Of a DNA stretch of 47,309 nt, positions 25,224 to 33,451 are shown piece by piece. The first letter of the stretch is position 1. Each line of letters begins with the position of its first letter. Source of the stretch: Chitinophagaceae bacterium (lineage in GTDB: Bacteria; Bacteroidota; Bacteroidia; Chitinophagales; Chitinophagaceae); NCBI GenBank assembly GCA_947451935.1, contig CANGBH010000014.1:1-47309 (forward strand). Direction: 5' to 3'. The notes below the pieces were generated by a model. That model saw nothing but the letters and a program-made list of their open reading frames with translations. It had not been told where the DNA came from and made no database searches. Position numbers and translations under genes: made by a program.

Positions 25224-26324
25224 ATGCAAAGCCTTCAACAGATAATTAACGTTTTAGAAACAGTTGCTCCATTGTCATTACAGGAATCATACGATAATAG
25301 TGGACTTGTTTATGGCGATCCTACTAAAATGATTAATAAGGCAATTGCCGCCCTGGATTTAACTGAAGAGGTACTCCAGGAAGCCTTAACACTAAAAGCA
25401 GAACTCATCATTCTGCATCATCCCCCTATATTCAAGCCCATTAAGCGGCTCTCTTATCACGACATCACATCGCAATTAATCATTCAAGCCATTAAAACGG
25501 ATATTGCAATATATGCTTGTCATACGAACTTAGACAATGTATTATGGGGCGTGAATGGAGAAATTGCTAATAGACTTGGCATAAAAGAATATGAAGTCTT
25601 AGCTCCGATGAATGGCACTCATCAAAAATTGATCACATTCGTTCCTGTCGAAAACCTTGAAGCTGTTCGAGATGCTTTATTTTCGATTGGGGCAGGCGCA
25701 ATTGGAAACTATCATGAATGCAGCTTCATAATATCAGGAGAGGGAACATTTCTTCCACTGGAAGGAGCTAATCCATGGATAGGTAAAATAGGACAGCGCC
25801 ATACAGAAAAGGAGAGTCGACTAGAGCTACTCTTTCCAATCCATTTAAAACAACAGATCTTGGATACCTTACATAAAGCACATCCCTACGAAACAGTTGC
25901 GTACGATCTTGTATCTCTTGACAATACTTTTTCCCAATTTGGGGCAGGGGTTATTGGTAATTTGCCAGAATCTGTAGAGGAAGAGCAACTTTTAGAAATC
26001 CTTAAATTGACATTCAAGACCGGCACCATCAGGCATAACCCACTAACCAAACGTACTATCAGAAAAATTGCCCTATGCGGCGGATCAGGCAAATCATTGA
26101 TTAACAATGCATTAAGCAAAAAAGCAGACGCATATATAACGGCTGACTTAAGTTATCATGATTTTTTTATCCCAGGAAACCGGATGCTTTTGGCAGATAT
26201 TGGGCATTATGAAAGCGAACAATTTACATCCGACAGGCTTGTAGCCATTCTAAATGAAAAATTCCCTAACTTTGCCGTCCTTAAATCAGGTGTAAATACC
26301 AATCCAGTCAATTACTTTTTATAA
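25224..26324 (+). CDS. Nif3-like dinuclear metal centre protein
   Basis: 366 residues, the longer NIF3/DUF34 form with a central PII-like insert (about residues 130-230, with FVPVENLEAVRDALFSIGAGAIGNYHECSF). Metal ligands are visible in LIILHHPPIF, YACHTNLDN and ADIGHYESEQF. ESYDNSGLVYGDP and the ALCGGSGKSLINNA block are family signatures. The family is universal and hexameric; a GTP cyclohydrolase-like or metal-handling role has been suggested but is not settled. It is followed after six bases by the zinc-ribbon gene. Confidence 0.92.
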   Translation: MQSLQQIINVLETVAPLSLQESYDNSGLVYGDPTKMINKAIAALDLTEEVLQEALTLKAELIILHHPPIFKPIKRLSYHDITSQLIIQAIKTDIAIYACHTNLDNVLWGVNGEIANRLGIKEYEVLAPMNGTHQKLITFVPVENLEAVRDALFSIGAGAIGNYHECSFIISGEGTFLPLEGANPWIGKIGQRHTEKESRLELLFPIHLKQQILDTLHKAHPYETVAYDLVSLDNTFSQFGAGVIGNLPESVEEEQLLEILKLTFKTGTIRHNPLTKRTIRKIALCGGSGKSLINNALSKKADAYITADLSYHDFFIPGNRMLLADIGHYESEQFTSDRLVAILNEKFPNFAVLKSGVNTNPVNYFL

Positions 26325-26330
26325 CTCAAT

Positions 26331-27077
26331 ATGGCAACCGCAAAAGAATACTCCGTAGAAGAAAAGCTCAGTTCCCTTCTTAACTTGCAAAAAGTTGAAA
26401 GTAAACTTGATGAAATCAGCATCTTAAAAGGCGAATTGCCGATTGAAGTGGCTGATTTGGAAGACGAAATACAAGGTCTTCATGCAAGGGAAACCAGAAT
26501 TGAAGAAGAGATCAATGGAATTAATGAGTTTATCGAGCAAAAGAAACAACTCATAGCCACATCTTCAGAGCTCGTCAAGAAGTATGAGAAACAAAGCGAT
26601 AATGTAAAAAACAATCGCGAGTACGAGGCTATTACTAAAGAACTTGAAATGCAAACCCTAGAGGTTAAACTTGCAGAAAGGCATATCAAGGATGCAAATG
26701 AAGAAATTTCAGATAAAGCAAGAGTACTCGATGCTGCTAAAAAGAATATTGCAACAAAAGAAGCAAACCTTAAAGTAAAAAAAGGGGAACTTGATAAAAT
26801 CATTGCTGAAACTGAAAAAGAAGAAGCTGCTCACAAAGTACTTGCAGATAAAGCACGTGCATCAGTTGACCCAAGACTACTAGCATCATTTGATAAGATT
26901 AGAAATAATTTTAGAAATGGACTTGCTGTCGTTCCTGTTGTAAGAGATGCTTGTGGCGGATGTTTCAACGCAATCCCTCCTCAACGTCAAAGTGAAATTC
27001 GTCAACACAAAAAGATTATCGTTTGTGAAAACTGTGGTCGTATTTTAGTAGACGAAGAAGCAGCTACTGCAAAATAA
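26331..27077 (+). CDS. Coiled-coil C4 zinc-ribbon protein
   Basis: 248 residues. The first ~190 are a charged, helical, heptad-rich coiled coil (for example VKLAERHIKDANEEISDKAR). The C-terminal zinc ribbon has two Cys pairs: CGGCFNAIPPQRQSEIRQHKKIIVCENC, split between residues about 207 and 237. The arrangement matches the C4 zinc-ribbon family that includes HP0958/FlgZ of Helicobacter pylori, proposed to bind nucleic acid or RNA. It is six bases behind the Nif3-like gene, a pairing often seen in bacteria, and ends at a strong terminator. Confidence 0.88.
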   Translation: MATAKEYSVEEKLSSLLNLQKVESKLDEISILKGELPIEVADLEDEIQGLHARETRIEEEINGINEFIEQKKQLIATSSELVKKYEKQSDNVKNNREYEAITKELEMQTLEVKLAERHIKDANEEISDKARVLDAAKKNIATKEANLKVKKGELDKIIAETEKEEAAHKVLADKARASVDPRLLASFDKIRNNFRNGLAVVPVVRDACGGCFNAIPPQRQSEIRQHKKIIVCENCGRILVDEEAATAK

Positions 27078-27096
27078 TCAACGAATTAATACATAG

Positions 27097-27131
27097 AATA
27101 AGCGATCCAGCCTCAGGCTGGATCGCTTATT
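27097..27131 (+). terminator. Terminator of the Nif3/zinc-ribbon operon, overlapping the end of the YigZ gene
   Basis: A perfect 16-base stem, AATAAGCGATCCAGCC with its complement, and a loop TCA, followed on the plus strand by TTGTTTTAT. The three loop bases are the stop codon (TGA, minus strand) of the convergent YigZ-like gene, and the right arm encodes its last residues. Confidence 0.88.
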
Positions 27132-27730
27132 TGTTTTATACTACATCCACTAATATCTTTAAATACCTCAACGCATTCTGCTTCGGTTGATTTCTGTATG
27201 CCAATTTCATATCGACAAAATAACTGCATCTCCTGGGCTTGAATAGAACACCCAAATCTCCTGATGGTCTTTAACACTTCATTGACCATCGTATAATCAA
27301 ATTCAAGTTCATATAAAATTTCAACTGGCTTTTTCACTAAAGGGGTTAGCTGCAACGCCATAGAGGCAGAGCTCTTATACGCATTAATCAATCCAGGAAT
27401 ACCAAGCAATGTTCCTCCAAAAAATCGAATGACAATAACACATACATTCGTCAATTCCTTTGAATCAATTTGTCCAAGTATAGGACGTCCTGCAGAACCC
27501 GATGGCTCACCAGCATCTGATACACGATAAGTTTGTCTATCTGCACCAATTCTATAGGCAAAGCAAAAATGAGATGCTTTAGGCTGCTCTTTTTTTAATT
27601 GCTGTAATATTTTTTTAAATTCATCGATAGAGTGCACGGGAAATGCATAGGCTATAAAACGACTTCCTCGATCAGAAAATTCTGCAGAAGTAGCTTTTTC
27701 AATAGTCTGAAAAAAATTGGGATCCACCAT
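27113..27730 (-). CDS. YigZ/IMPACT family protein
   Basis: 205 residues. The UPF0029 core is present: KATSAEFSDRGSRFIAYAFPV, the signature AGEPSGSAGRPILGQIDS and RFFGGTLLGIPGLINAYKSSA, followed by a C-terminal ferredoxin-like domain (FDYTMVNEVLKTIRRFG). IMPACT relatives bind translation factors in eukaryotes, and the bacterial role is not established. It lies three bases after ribD in the same direction. Its final codons and TGA form one arm and the loop of the terminator used by the facing gene. Confidence 0.9.
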   Translation of the reverse strand: MVDPNFFQTIEKATSAEFSDRGSRFIAYAFPVHSIDEFKKILQQLKKEQPKASHFCFAYRIGADRQTYRVSDAGEPSGSAGRPILGQIDSKELTNVCVIVIRFFGGTLLGIPGLINAYKSSASMALQLTPLVKKPVEILYELEFDYTMVNEVLKTIRRFGCSIQAQEMQLFCRYEIGIQKSTEAECVEVFKDISGCSIKQISDPA

Positions 27731-27733
27731 CCG

Positions 27734-28783
27734 TTATATTGATCTATAATAATAGTGTAATCGACTATCGCCTATAACAATCTCTGCAGAAGGCTGAATT
27801 TGATTTGGCATGCTTGGTGAAGCTAACCCTTTTCCTAACAACATAGATTCGTTTGTGATGACGCGCATCTCATCCCATAATTCTTCCTGAATAAAAGAGG
27901 CTAATAACTTAGCACCACCCTCCACCAATACACTTTGAATATTCAATGCATAAAGTCGACTCAATACATCTGTCATAGAATTCTTTTCTTTCGGCATTTT
28001 AATATACCGCACTGAACCTGAGGTATCATCACGCTCATGATTTATAACTAAGGTTGGTAAACCATCTTGAAATAGATGCAGACTTAATGGCAATCTTGAG
28101 TTAAAATCAAGCACAACTCGGAGTGGACTTTTACCAGGAGCGAGTCTATTGGTCAGTAAGGGATCATCCTTTAATGCCGTATCAGTTCCAACAAGAATTG
28201 CTTGTTCTTCAGCTCTCCATTGGTGAACCAGTTTGTTCGCCTCCTGATCAGTTACCAACAAACGTGTTGAATCAACATTCCCGATAAAACAATCAGCTGT
28301 CTGGGCCCACTTTAAAATAACATATGGCCTATTTTGTTCATGAAAACTAAAAAATCGCCTATTTTGAAAACGAGCTTCTGCCTCTAGAATCCCCAACTTT
28401 ACTTCAATGCCAGCATCAATGAGCTGCTGAATTCCTTTACCATCAACTTTACTATGAGGATCCTGAACAGCCACCACCACTCGCTTAATTCCCTCGTTAA
28501 TTATCCTATCTGAACAAGGGGGTGTTTTACCATGATGCGAACAAGGCTCTAGCGTTACATAAAGTGTTGATTTAGGAATCAAATATTTTTGATCATCCTG
28601 AACTGAGTTGAAACAATTCACTTCTGCATGGGCTTCTCCGTACTGTTGATGATAGCCTCTTCCGATAACCACCTCCTTATAGACAAGCAATGCCCCGACC
28701 ATAGGATTTGGAGCTACATGTCCAATCCCACCCTCTGCAAGCAACAGCGCTTGAGCCATAAATATTTCATCGCTTAATTCCAT
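27734..28783 (-). CDS. ribD: Riboflavin biosynthesis protein RibD (deaminase/reductase)
   Basis: 349 residues with both domains. The N-terminal deaminase has the zinc site HAEVNCF and PCSHHGKTPPCSDRII near residues 50-95. The C-terminal reductase has VDSTRLLVTDQEANKLVHQWRA, ILVGTDTALKDDPLLTNR and VLVEGGAKLLASF. It performs two successive riboflavin steps, deamination of the pyrimidine and reduction of its ribosyl chain. It is the first of a two-gene unit with the YigZ-like gene. The other rib genes are not in the window. Confidence 0.96.
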   Translation of the reverse strand: MELSDEIFMAQALLLAEGGIGHVAPNPMVGALLVYKEVVIGRGYHQQYGEAHAEVNCFNSVQDDQKYLIPKSTLYVTLEPCSHHGKTPPCSDRIINEGIKRVVVAVQDPHSKVDGKGIQQLIDAGIEVKLGILEAEARFQNRRFFSFHEQNRPYVILKWAQTADCFIGNVDSTRLLVTDQEANKLVHQWRAEEQAILVGTDTALKDDPLLTNRLAPGKSPLRVVLDFNSRLPLSLHLFQDGLPTLVINHERDDTSGSVRYIKMPKEKNSMTDVLSRLYALNIQSVLVEGGAKLLASFIQEELWDEMRVITNESMLLGKGLASPSMPNQIQPSAEIVIGDSRLHYYYRSI

Positions 28784-28837
28784 ATATACATCACGATGGT
28801 GAAAATTACATCATAAATCATTTTTGAAAGAGGTTGT

Positions 28838-29764
28838 ATGATTCTGATGACGAACGCAAAGTTAATTGATTTACATTTGGGCGTGCACATAAAACAAGCA
28901 TATCATCAACTTAGCGAAGACATTAGCACCTTGTATGACATCAGGGAAGCAAAAAATATTGCCGATTGGATTATGGAAGAGCTAACTGGGTGGGATCGAT
29001 CAAAACGCCTCATACATCAAGATACCTTACTCAGCGAAAGTCAATTAGAAAAATTAAATACATACAAAGAAGAACTCCTTTCGGGCAAACCCATTCAATA
29101 TATTTTAGGCAAGGCATGGTTTATGGGAAGCCCTTTTTACGTAGATGAACGAGTACTTATTCCAAGACCAGAAACGGAAGAGTTGGTTGATCTAATTAAA
29201 CAAAAAAGCCACAACCTAAAAAAATCAGAAGATCATCAAATTAAAGCAATCGATATTGGCACGGGTAGTGGATGCATTGCCATATCCTTAAAAAAAATAT
29301 TTCCTGATTGGGAAATCTGGGCTGTTGATGAAAGTATTGGTGCATTGGATGTAAGTATCAAAAACGCAAAGGCACAAGAAGTGGAAGTCTTATGTAAAAG
29401 GCTTGATATTTTAAGTGATTCAAGAAATGATTCAATACCAGCATTTGATATCATGGTAAGCAATCCACCCTATATTCCAGAAACGGATAAAATAGATATG
29501 GCAGATCATGTATTAATGCATGAGCCTCATCAAGCATTATTTGTAACCAACAATGACCCCTTGCAATTTTATAAATCAATCATTGATTTCTCTAGTCATC
29601 ATTTGAAACGAGGAGGCATGATTTTTTTTGAAAGCCATCATGACTATGCTACAGAAGTCGCTAACCTGCTAGAGGAAAATGATTTCGAAGAGGTAATCAT
29701 TAAAAAAGACTTTCAAGGAAAAGACAGAATGATTTCAGGAATAAAGTTGGGGTCCTCTCTTTAA
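28838..29764 (+). CDS. prmC: Peptide chain release factor N5-glutamine methyltransferase
   Basis: 308 residues. The N-terminal helical domain (about 1-90, ending LLSGKPIQYILGKAWFMG) precedes the methyltransferase domain: IDIGTGSGCIAISL (SAM motif), WAVDESIGALDV and the catalytic NPPYIPE at residues 209-215. PETEELVDLI is also diagnostic. It methylates the GGQ glutamine of RF1/RF2. An ATG at 28847 is an alternative start. A one-mismatch -7 box (CATTTTTG) lies 11 bases before 28838. It converges on exbD with a six-base gap. Confidence 0.94.
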   Translation: MILMTNAKLIDLHLGVHIKQAYHQLSEDISTLYDIREAKNIADWIMEELTGWDRSKRLIHQDTLLSESQLEKLNTYKEELLSGKPIQYILGKAWFMGSPFYVDERVLIPRPETEELVDLIKQKSHNLKKSEDHQIKAIDIGTGSGCIAISLKKIFPDWEIWAVDESIGALDVSIKNAKAQEVEVLCKRLDILSDSRNDSIPAFDIMVSNPPYIPETDKIDMADHVLMHEPHQALFVTNNDPLQFYKSIIDFSSHHLKRGGMIFFESHHDYATEVANLLEENDFEEVIIKKDFQGKDRMISGIKLGSSL

Positions 29765-29770
29765 TAAGTA

Positions 29771-30166
29771 TTACTTCTGAACAGACAATACACTTTTCGC
29801 CCCAAGCTCCTTTGCTATTCGCATAACATTTACAACAGCATCGATACTGACCGACTTATCTGCATTAATCACGATGGTAGGCACTTCAGTTTTTTCTTTG
29901 CCGATGATTGGGATCAACATAGCATTTAATGAATCTAATGCAACAGGTGTAGTACCAACATAGTATTGGGATAAAGAATCAATTGAAACGACAACATTTT
30001 GTTTGGCCTTAGTATCTCCTGTGGACTTAGGCTGCGAAAGTTTAATAACATTGGGGTTTGCTAACGTTGATACTATCAAGAAAAACATGAGTAAGATGAA
30101 CAAAATATCATTCAATGCTTCCGTAAAGACCTCAGCCTCACCTCTATATTTTTTTCTAATCTGCAT
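29771..30166 (-). CDS. exbD: ExbD/TolR family biopolymer transport protein
   Basis: 131 residues. The single N-terminal membrane helix carries the conserved Asp (EALNDILFILLMFFLIVSTL), which conducts protons in the ExbB-ExbD motor. A periplasmic domain follows (IVINADKSVSIDAVVNVMRIAKELGAKSVLSV), the usual TolR/ExbD fold. It lies nine bases after exbB, and together they should energise outer-membrane transport through TonB or TolA; no such energy-coupling partner is adjacent. Confidence 0.93.
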   Translation of the reverse strand: MQIRKKYRGEAEVFTEALNDILFILLMFFLIVSTLANPNVIKLSQPKSTGDTKAKQNVVVSIDSLSQYYVGTTPVALDSLNAMLIPIIGKEKTEVPTIVINADKSVSIDAVVNVMRIAKELGAKSVLSVQK

Positions 30167-30175
30167 CGAGTTATC

Positions 30176-30880
30176 TTATTGAGTTGGTTCCTGTAAAATA
30201 TCAAGAAAATCGGCTGCAGCTACTTCCATTTTATTGGCAACTTTATCTATTTGTGTATGCAGATAACTATACCCTAAAAACGACACAAGCCCAATAAGTA
30301 ATCCTGAAATTGATGTAACCAATTTTACATACAATCCACCAGCTATCGTGTTCAATACAAATTCACCTGTTGTGTTGATATCAAAAAATAACTGCATTAG
30401 TCCAGCTAGTGTTCCAACAAATCCAAAAATAGGTGCTGCTCTAGAGATCACACTCAGCACGCTTAAATTACGTTCTAGTTTATACATTTCTAGGCGTGCG
30501 ATATTTTCCATACTACGCTCAATGGCATCAATTGGCTTTCCAACGCGTTGTATTCCCTTATCAATTATTCGAGCAACTGGATTATCTGTATTCCGAGTCA
30601 TCGACCTCGCTGCTACCATATTTCCAGAAATAATATGATCTCGAATAATCAATAAAAAATTACTGTCAATTCGCCCTGCTTTTCGAATTGCAATATGCCT
30701 TTCAAAAAAGAAGAAAATGGCAAGAACAAACAATAAACCAAGCGGTATCATCAATGTTCCACCGGACTGAAGGATATCCCATAGATGCATCACTTTTGAT
30801 GAAGCTTGAACTGCATGAACAGAAGTAGAATCTGTCATCACCTGTCCGAAGGGATTAATTTGTAAAAATGCTAACAACAT
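30176..30880 (-). CDS. exbB: MotA/TolQ/ExbB proton channel family protein
   Basis: 234 residues. Three membrane helices are visible, the first at about 42-62 (TLMIPLGLLFVLAIFFFFER), the second and third at about 145-205 (SRAAPIFGFVGTLAGLMQLF and SISGLLIGLVSFLGYSYL). The MotA/TolQ core GFVGTLAGLMQLFFDI is clear. A ~35-residue segment, with a short hydrophobic start, precedes helix one, as in many Bacteroidota ExbB proteins. It forms the motor with the downstream exbD. Confidence 0.92.
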   Translation of the reverse strand: MLLAFLQINPFGQVMTDSTSVHAVQASSKVMHLWDILQSGGTLMIPLGLLFVLAIFFFFERHIAIRKAGRIDSNFLLIIRDHIISGNMVAARSMTRNTDNPVARIIDKGIQRVGKPIDAIERSMENIARLEMYKLERNLSVLSVISRAAPIFGFVGTLAGLMQLFFDINTTGEFVLNTIAGGLYVKLVTSISGLLIGLVSFLGYSYLHTQIDKVANKMEVAAADFLDILQEPTQ

Positions 30881-30985
30881 AAGCGTTCGTTTGAACTAAT
30901 GTTTAAATAAAATGTCTATTCACTTTGGCTCCGTACATGAAGTTGCAACAATAATTACTAATAAGATGATAAATTTCTCAATTTG

Positions 30986-32218
30986 TTAGTCACATTTTTC
31001 CCATTCTTTAACAAGCTCTATTAAAACTGCGAGTGATTTTTCCATATCCTGAACACTCACATATTCTTGTTTAGAATGAAAGGCCATTTCACCTGTAAAA
31101 ATATTCGGACAAGGTAGTCCCATAAATGACAGCCTCGATCCGTCTGTACCACCCCGAACAGGGATTGAATGTAAGGGTAGCCCACAAGCTAGAATGGCCT
31201 TCTCGGCTTTTTGAATAATTTCTGGATGGTTATCAAGCACCACCTTCATATTCTTATACTGCTCTTTTACAGTATACTCATAGGATGCTTTTGGATGACG
31301 CTCAAGTACTTTTTTTACAATGGATTCAAGAAGCATTTCATGTTCTATCAAATTCTGTTTTGAAAAATCACGTAGAATGAAATCAATAGTAGCCTTTTCT
31401 GCATTGCCGTTTATATCAACTGGATGGAAGAACCCTTCACGACCTGATGTTGTTTCAGGTGATAACGATGTTTTGGGTAATGCATCTAGAAACTCGCCAG
31501 CAATTTTAATGGCGTTAACCAACTTACCCTTTGCGTATCCTGGATGTGCACTCACTCCATGAATAACTACCCTTACCCCATCCGCTGAAAAATTCTCCGT
31601 TTCTAACGCCCCAAGTTCTCCTCCGTCGAGGGTATATGCCACCTGAGCACCGAGCTTGTTCATATCAACATGATCCACTCCCCTTCCAACTTCTTCGTCT
31701 GGTGTGAATAAAATTTTAATAGGCCCGTGTAAAATAGAAAGGTCATTCATCAAGACATTAGCTAACTCCATGATGATGGCAACACCCGATTTATCATCTG
31801 CTCCAAGCAATGTTAAACCACTTGCAGTGATGATGTCATCACCAATTTTTTTTTGCAAATAGGGATGATCTTGAATAGAAATAATTTGTTCATGATCATC
31901 AGGTAAAACGATAGGTTCGCCCTGATAATTTTCATGTAAAATTGGCTTAACATCTGTCCCACTGCAGTCAGGTGCCGTGTCAACATGAGCACAAAAACAG
32001 ACTACTGGAACATCATGATTTGTAGTAGATGGTATTGTAGCATATACATATCCAAATTCATCCATATGTGCATCTAAGATACCAATAGCCAAAAGCTCAC
32101 TAACAAGCAAGCGCGATAGATTTTTTTGCTTTTCAGTAGAAGGGAAAGTTATACTATGGGGATCACTCTGTGTATCCATTTTAGCATATCGAATAAACCG
32201 CTCAGCAATCTGTTTCAT
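30986..32218 (-). CDS. pepT: Peptidase T (tripeptide aminopeptidase)
   Basis: 410 residues, M20 family, usual PepT length. Zinc ligands and catalytic residues can be read in CFCAHVDTAPDCSG, LLGADDKSGVAI, ILFTPDEEVGRGVDH and the dimerisation-domain HGVSAHPGYAKGKLVNAI; RGGTDGSRLSFMGLPCPNIFTG is the PepT C-terminal signature. It removes the N-terminal residue of tripeptides in the cytosol. It is transcribed in the same direction as fmt, 69 bases after it. Confidence 0.95.
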   Translation of the reverse strand: MKQIAERFIRYAKMDTQSDPHSITFPSTEKQKNLSRLLVSELLAIGILDAHMDEFGYVYATIPSTTNHDVPVVCFCAHVDTAPDCSGTDVKPILHENYQGEPIVLPDDHEQIISIQDHPYLQKKIGDDIITASGLTLLGADDKSGVAIIMELANVLMNDLSILHGPIKILFTPDEEVGRGVDHVDMNKLGAQVAYTLDGGELGALETENFSADGVRVVIHGVSAHPGYAKGKLVNAIKIAGEFLDALPKTSLSPETTSGREGFFHPVDINGNAEKATIDFILRDFSKQNLIEHEMLLESIVKKVLERHPKASYEYTVKEQYKNMKVVLDNHPEIIQKAEKAILACGLPLHSIPVRGGTDGSRLSFMGLPCPNIFTGEMAFHSKQEYVSVQDMEKSLAVLIELVKEWEKCD

Positions 32219-32287
32219 ACATTATTATTTTTCAAAAAATCATGAGTAAAACTCAGAGGTCGTTAACTAGATGAATACATAAAATGT

Positions 32288-33229
32288 TTAGGCGAATCTG
32301 TAGCCCCTCAAAAATGATGAGATGTCCATTTTTTTCTTCCCTTCTAATTGCAGCTCAAGTATATTAATCCAACCATTTAATGCCCTAAATCGCAAATATG
32401 ATTTTCCGTCTGTGTCATAATTTCCAGGAGTAATTGTAGAGGTTGCAACTTCATATGTTGCTTTATATATTTTCAACATCTTACCTTCTAACGATGTAAA
32501 TGCAGCTGGATAAGGAGAGAGGCCGCGAATCAAATTATATACTTCGCTGGCAGAAGATTGCCAATTAATTCGGGCAGTATCAGTCGTCAATTTTGGCGCA
32601 ATGGGAATAATATCCTTGATATCCCTTTGGGCATCTTGTGGAAGTAGTTTTATACCATTTCCACAATACCCTTCTAACGTTTTATGCATCAAGTTTGCCC
32701 CAATCAACTTCATCTCATCATGCAATTCCCCGGCAGTTTCATCGTCTCTAATAGGAATTACCTCTTGCAATAATATATCACCTGTATCAATTTCTTGTTT
32801 CAATTTAAAGGTGGTAACGCCAGTTTGCTTTTCTCCATTAATGATTGCCCAATTGATGGGCGCCGCCCCTCGGTAGGAAGGTAATAGTGATCCATGAAGG
32901 TTCAACGTTCCCATTGGAGGCATATTCCATACAATTTCAGGAAGCATCCGAAATGCCACAACAACTTGTAGATCGGCCTTCAATCCACTAAGCTCTGTTA
33001 GAAATTTTGGGTCTTTTAATTTAACTGGCTGTAAAAGATGGAGATTATGTTCAATAGCATATTTCTTAACCGCACTTTGCGAAAGCTGCATCCCTCTTCC
33101 TGCAGGCTTATCCGGTGCAGTAACCACGCCAACGATACTACATCCTTCCTGGGCTAGCTTGTCTAATGTCGCCACCGCAAACTCTGGCGTTCCCATAAAA
33201 ACAATACGAAAATCTTTTAAAAATGGCAT
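32288..33229 (-). CDS. fmt: Methionyl-tRNA formyltransferase
   Basis: 313 residues. The N-terminal Rossmann domain has FMGTPEFAV and VVTAPDKPAGRGMQL, and the catalytic block NLHGSLLPSYRGAAPINWAI carries the Asn, His and later Asp (QEIDTGDIL). The C-terminal OB-like domain completes the protein. It formylates initiator Met-tRNA. The ATG follows a perfect -7 box by four bases, and the intergenic region upstream holds the heptad inverted repeat. def is not in the window. Confidence 0.96.
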   Translation of the reverse strand: MPFLKDFRIVFMGTPEFAVATLDKLAQEGCSIVGVVTAPDKPAGRGMQLSQSAVKKYAIEHNLHLLQPVKLKDPKFLTELSGLKADLQVVVAFRMLPEIVWNMPPMGTLNLHGSLLPSYRGAAPINWAIINGEKQTGVTTFKLKQEIDTGDILLQEVIPIRDDETAGELHDEMKLIGANLMHKTLEGYCGNGIKLLPQDAQRDIKDIIPIAPKLTTDTARINWQSSASEVYNLIRGLSPYPAAFTSLEGKMLKIYKATYEVATSTITPGNYDTDGKSYLRFRALNGWINILELQLEGKKKMDISSFLRGYRFA

Positions 33230-33233
33230 GATG

Positions 33234-33241
33234 CAAAGGTA
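33234..33241 (-). promoter_or_regulatory. -7 box of fmt, four bases before the ATG
   Basis: On the minus strand TACCTTTG, then CATC, then the fmt ATG. It is a full match to TAnnTTTG. It lies 12 bases from the edge of the heptad repeat. Confidence 0.6.
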
Positions 33242-33253
33242 GGGAAGAAATTT

Positions 33254-33344
33254 GTTAGGGGTTAGATGAGAGACGTTAGATGTTAGGAGTTAGACGTTAG
33301 GTGTTAGGAGTTAGATGAGAGATGAGAGATGAGAGATGAGAGTA
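33254..33344 (+). repeat. GTTAGNN heptad tandem repeat, left arm of an inverted repeat
   Basis: Thirteen consecutive seven-base units without a break: eight begin GTTAG (GTTAGGG, GTTAGAT, GTTAGAT, GTTAGGA, GTTAGAC, GTTAGGT, GTTAGGA, GTTAGAT) and five are GAGAGNN (one GAGAGAC, three GAGAGAT, one GAGAGTA). The same units occur in reverse complement at 33412-33451, so the two arms can fold together. Confidence 0.9.
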
Positions 33345-33411
33345 ATCAAATATTAATTATAAAATTTATATGAGTATATTTTTTAATACAAATCATTTAC
33401 TATTTCCTCAC
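33345..33411. other. AT-rich spacer between the heptad repeat arms
   Basis: 67 bases, very AT-rich, with no credible ORF or promoter. Folding of the flanking arms would place it in the loop. Confidence 0.5.
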
Positions 33412-33451
33412 TACTCTCATCTAACACCTAACGTCTAACTCCTAACGTCTC
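33412..33451 (-). repeat. Heptad repeat, right arm (reverse complement of the left arm)
   Basis: Read on the minus strand it is GAGAC, GTTAGGA, GTTAGAC, GTTAGGT, GTTAGAT, GAGAGTA, the left-arm order with several units missing. Its outer end overlaps the stop codon of the DUF1343 gene (TGA of TGAGACG). Confidence 0.88.

Noticed and set aside
33254-33451. CRISPR array
   Set aside because: The period is seven bases with no unique spacers and the arms are inverted, and no cas gene is present.
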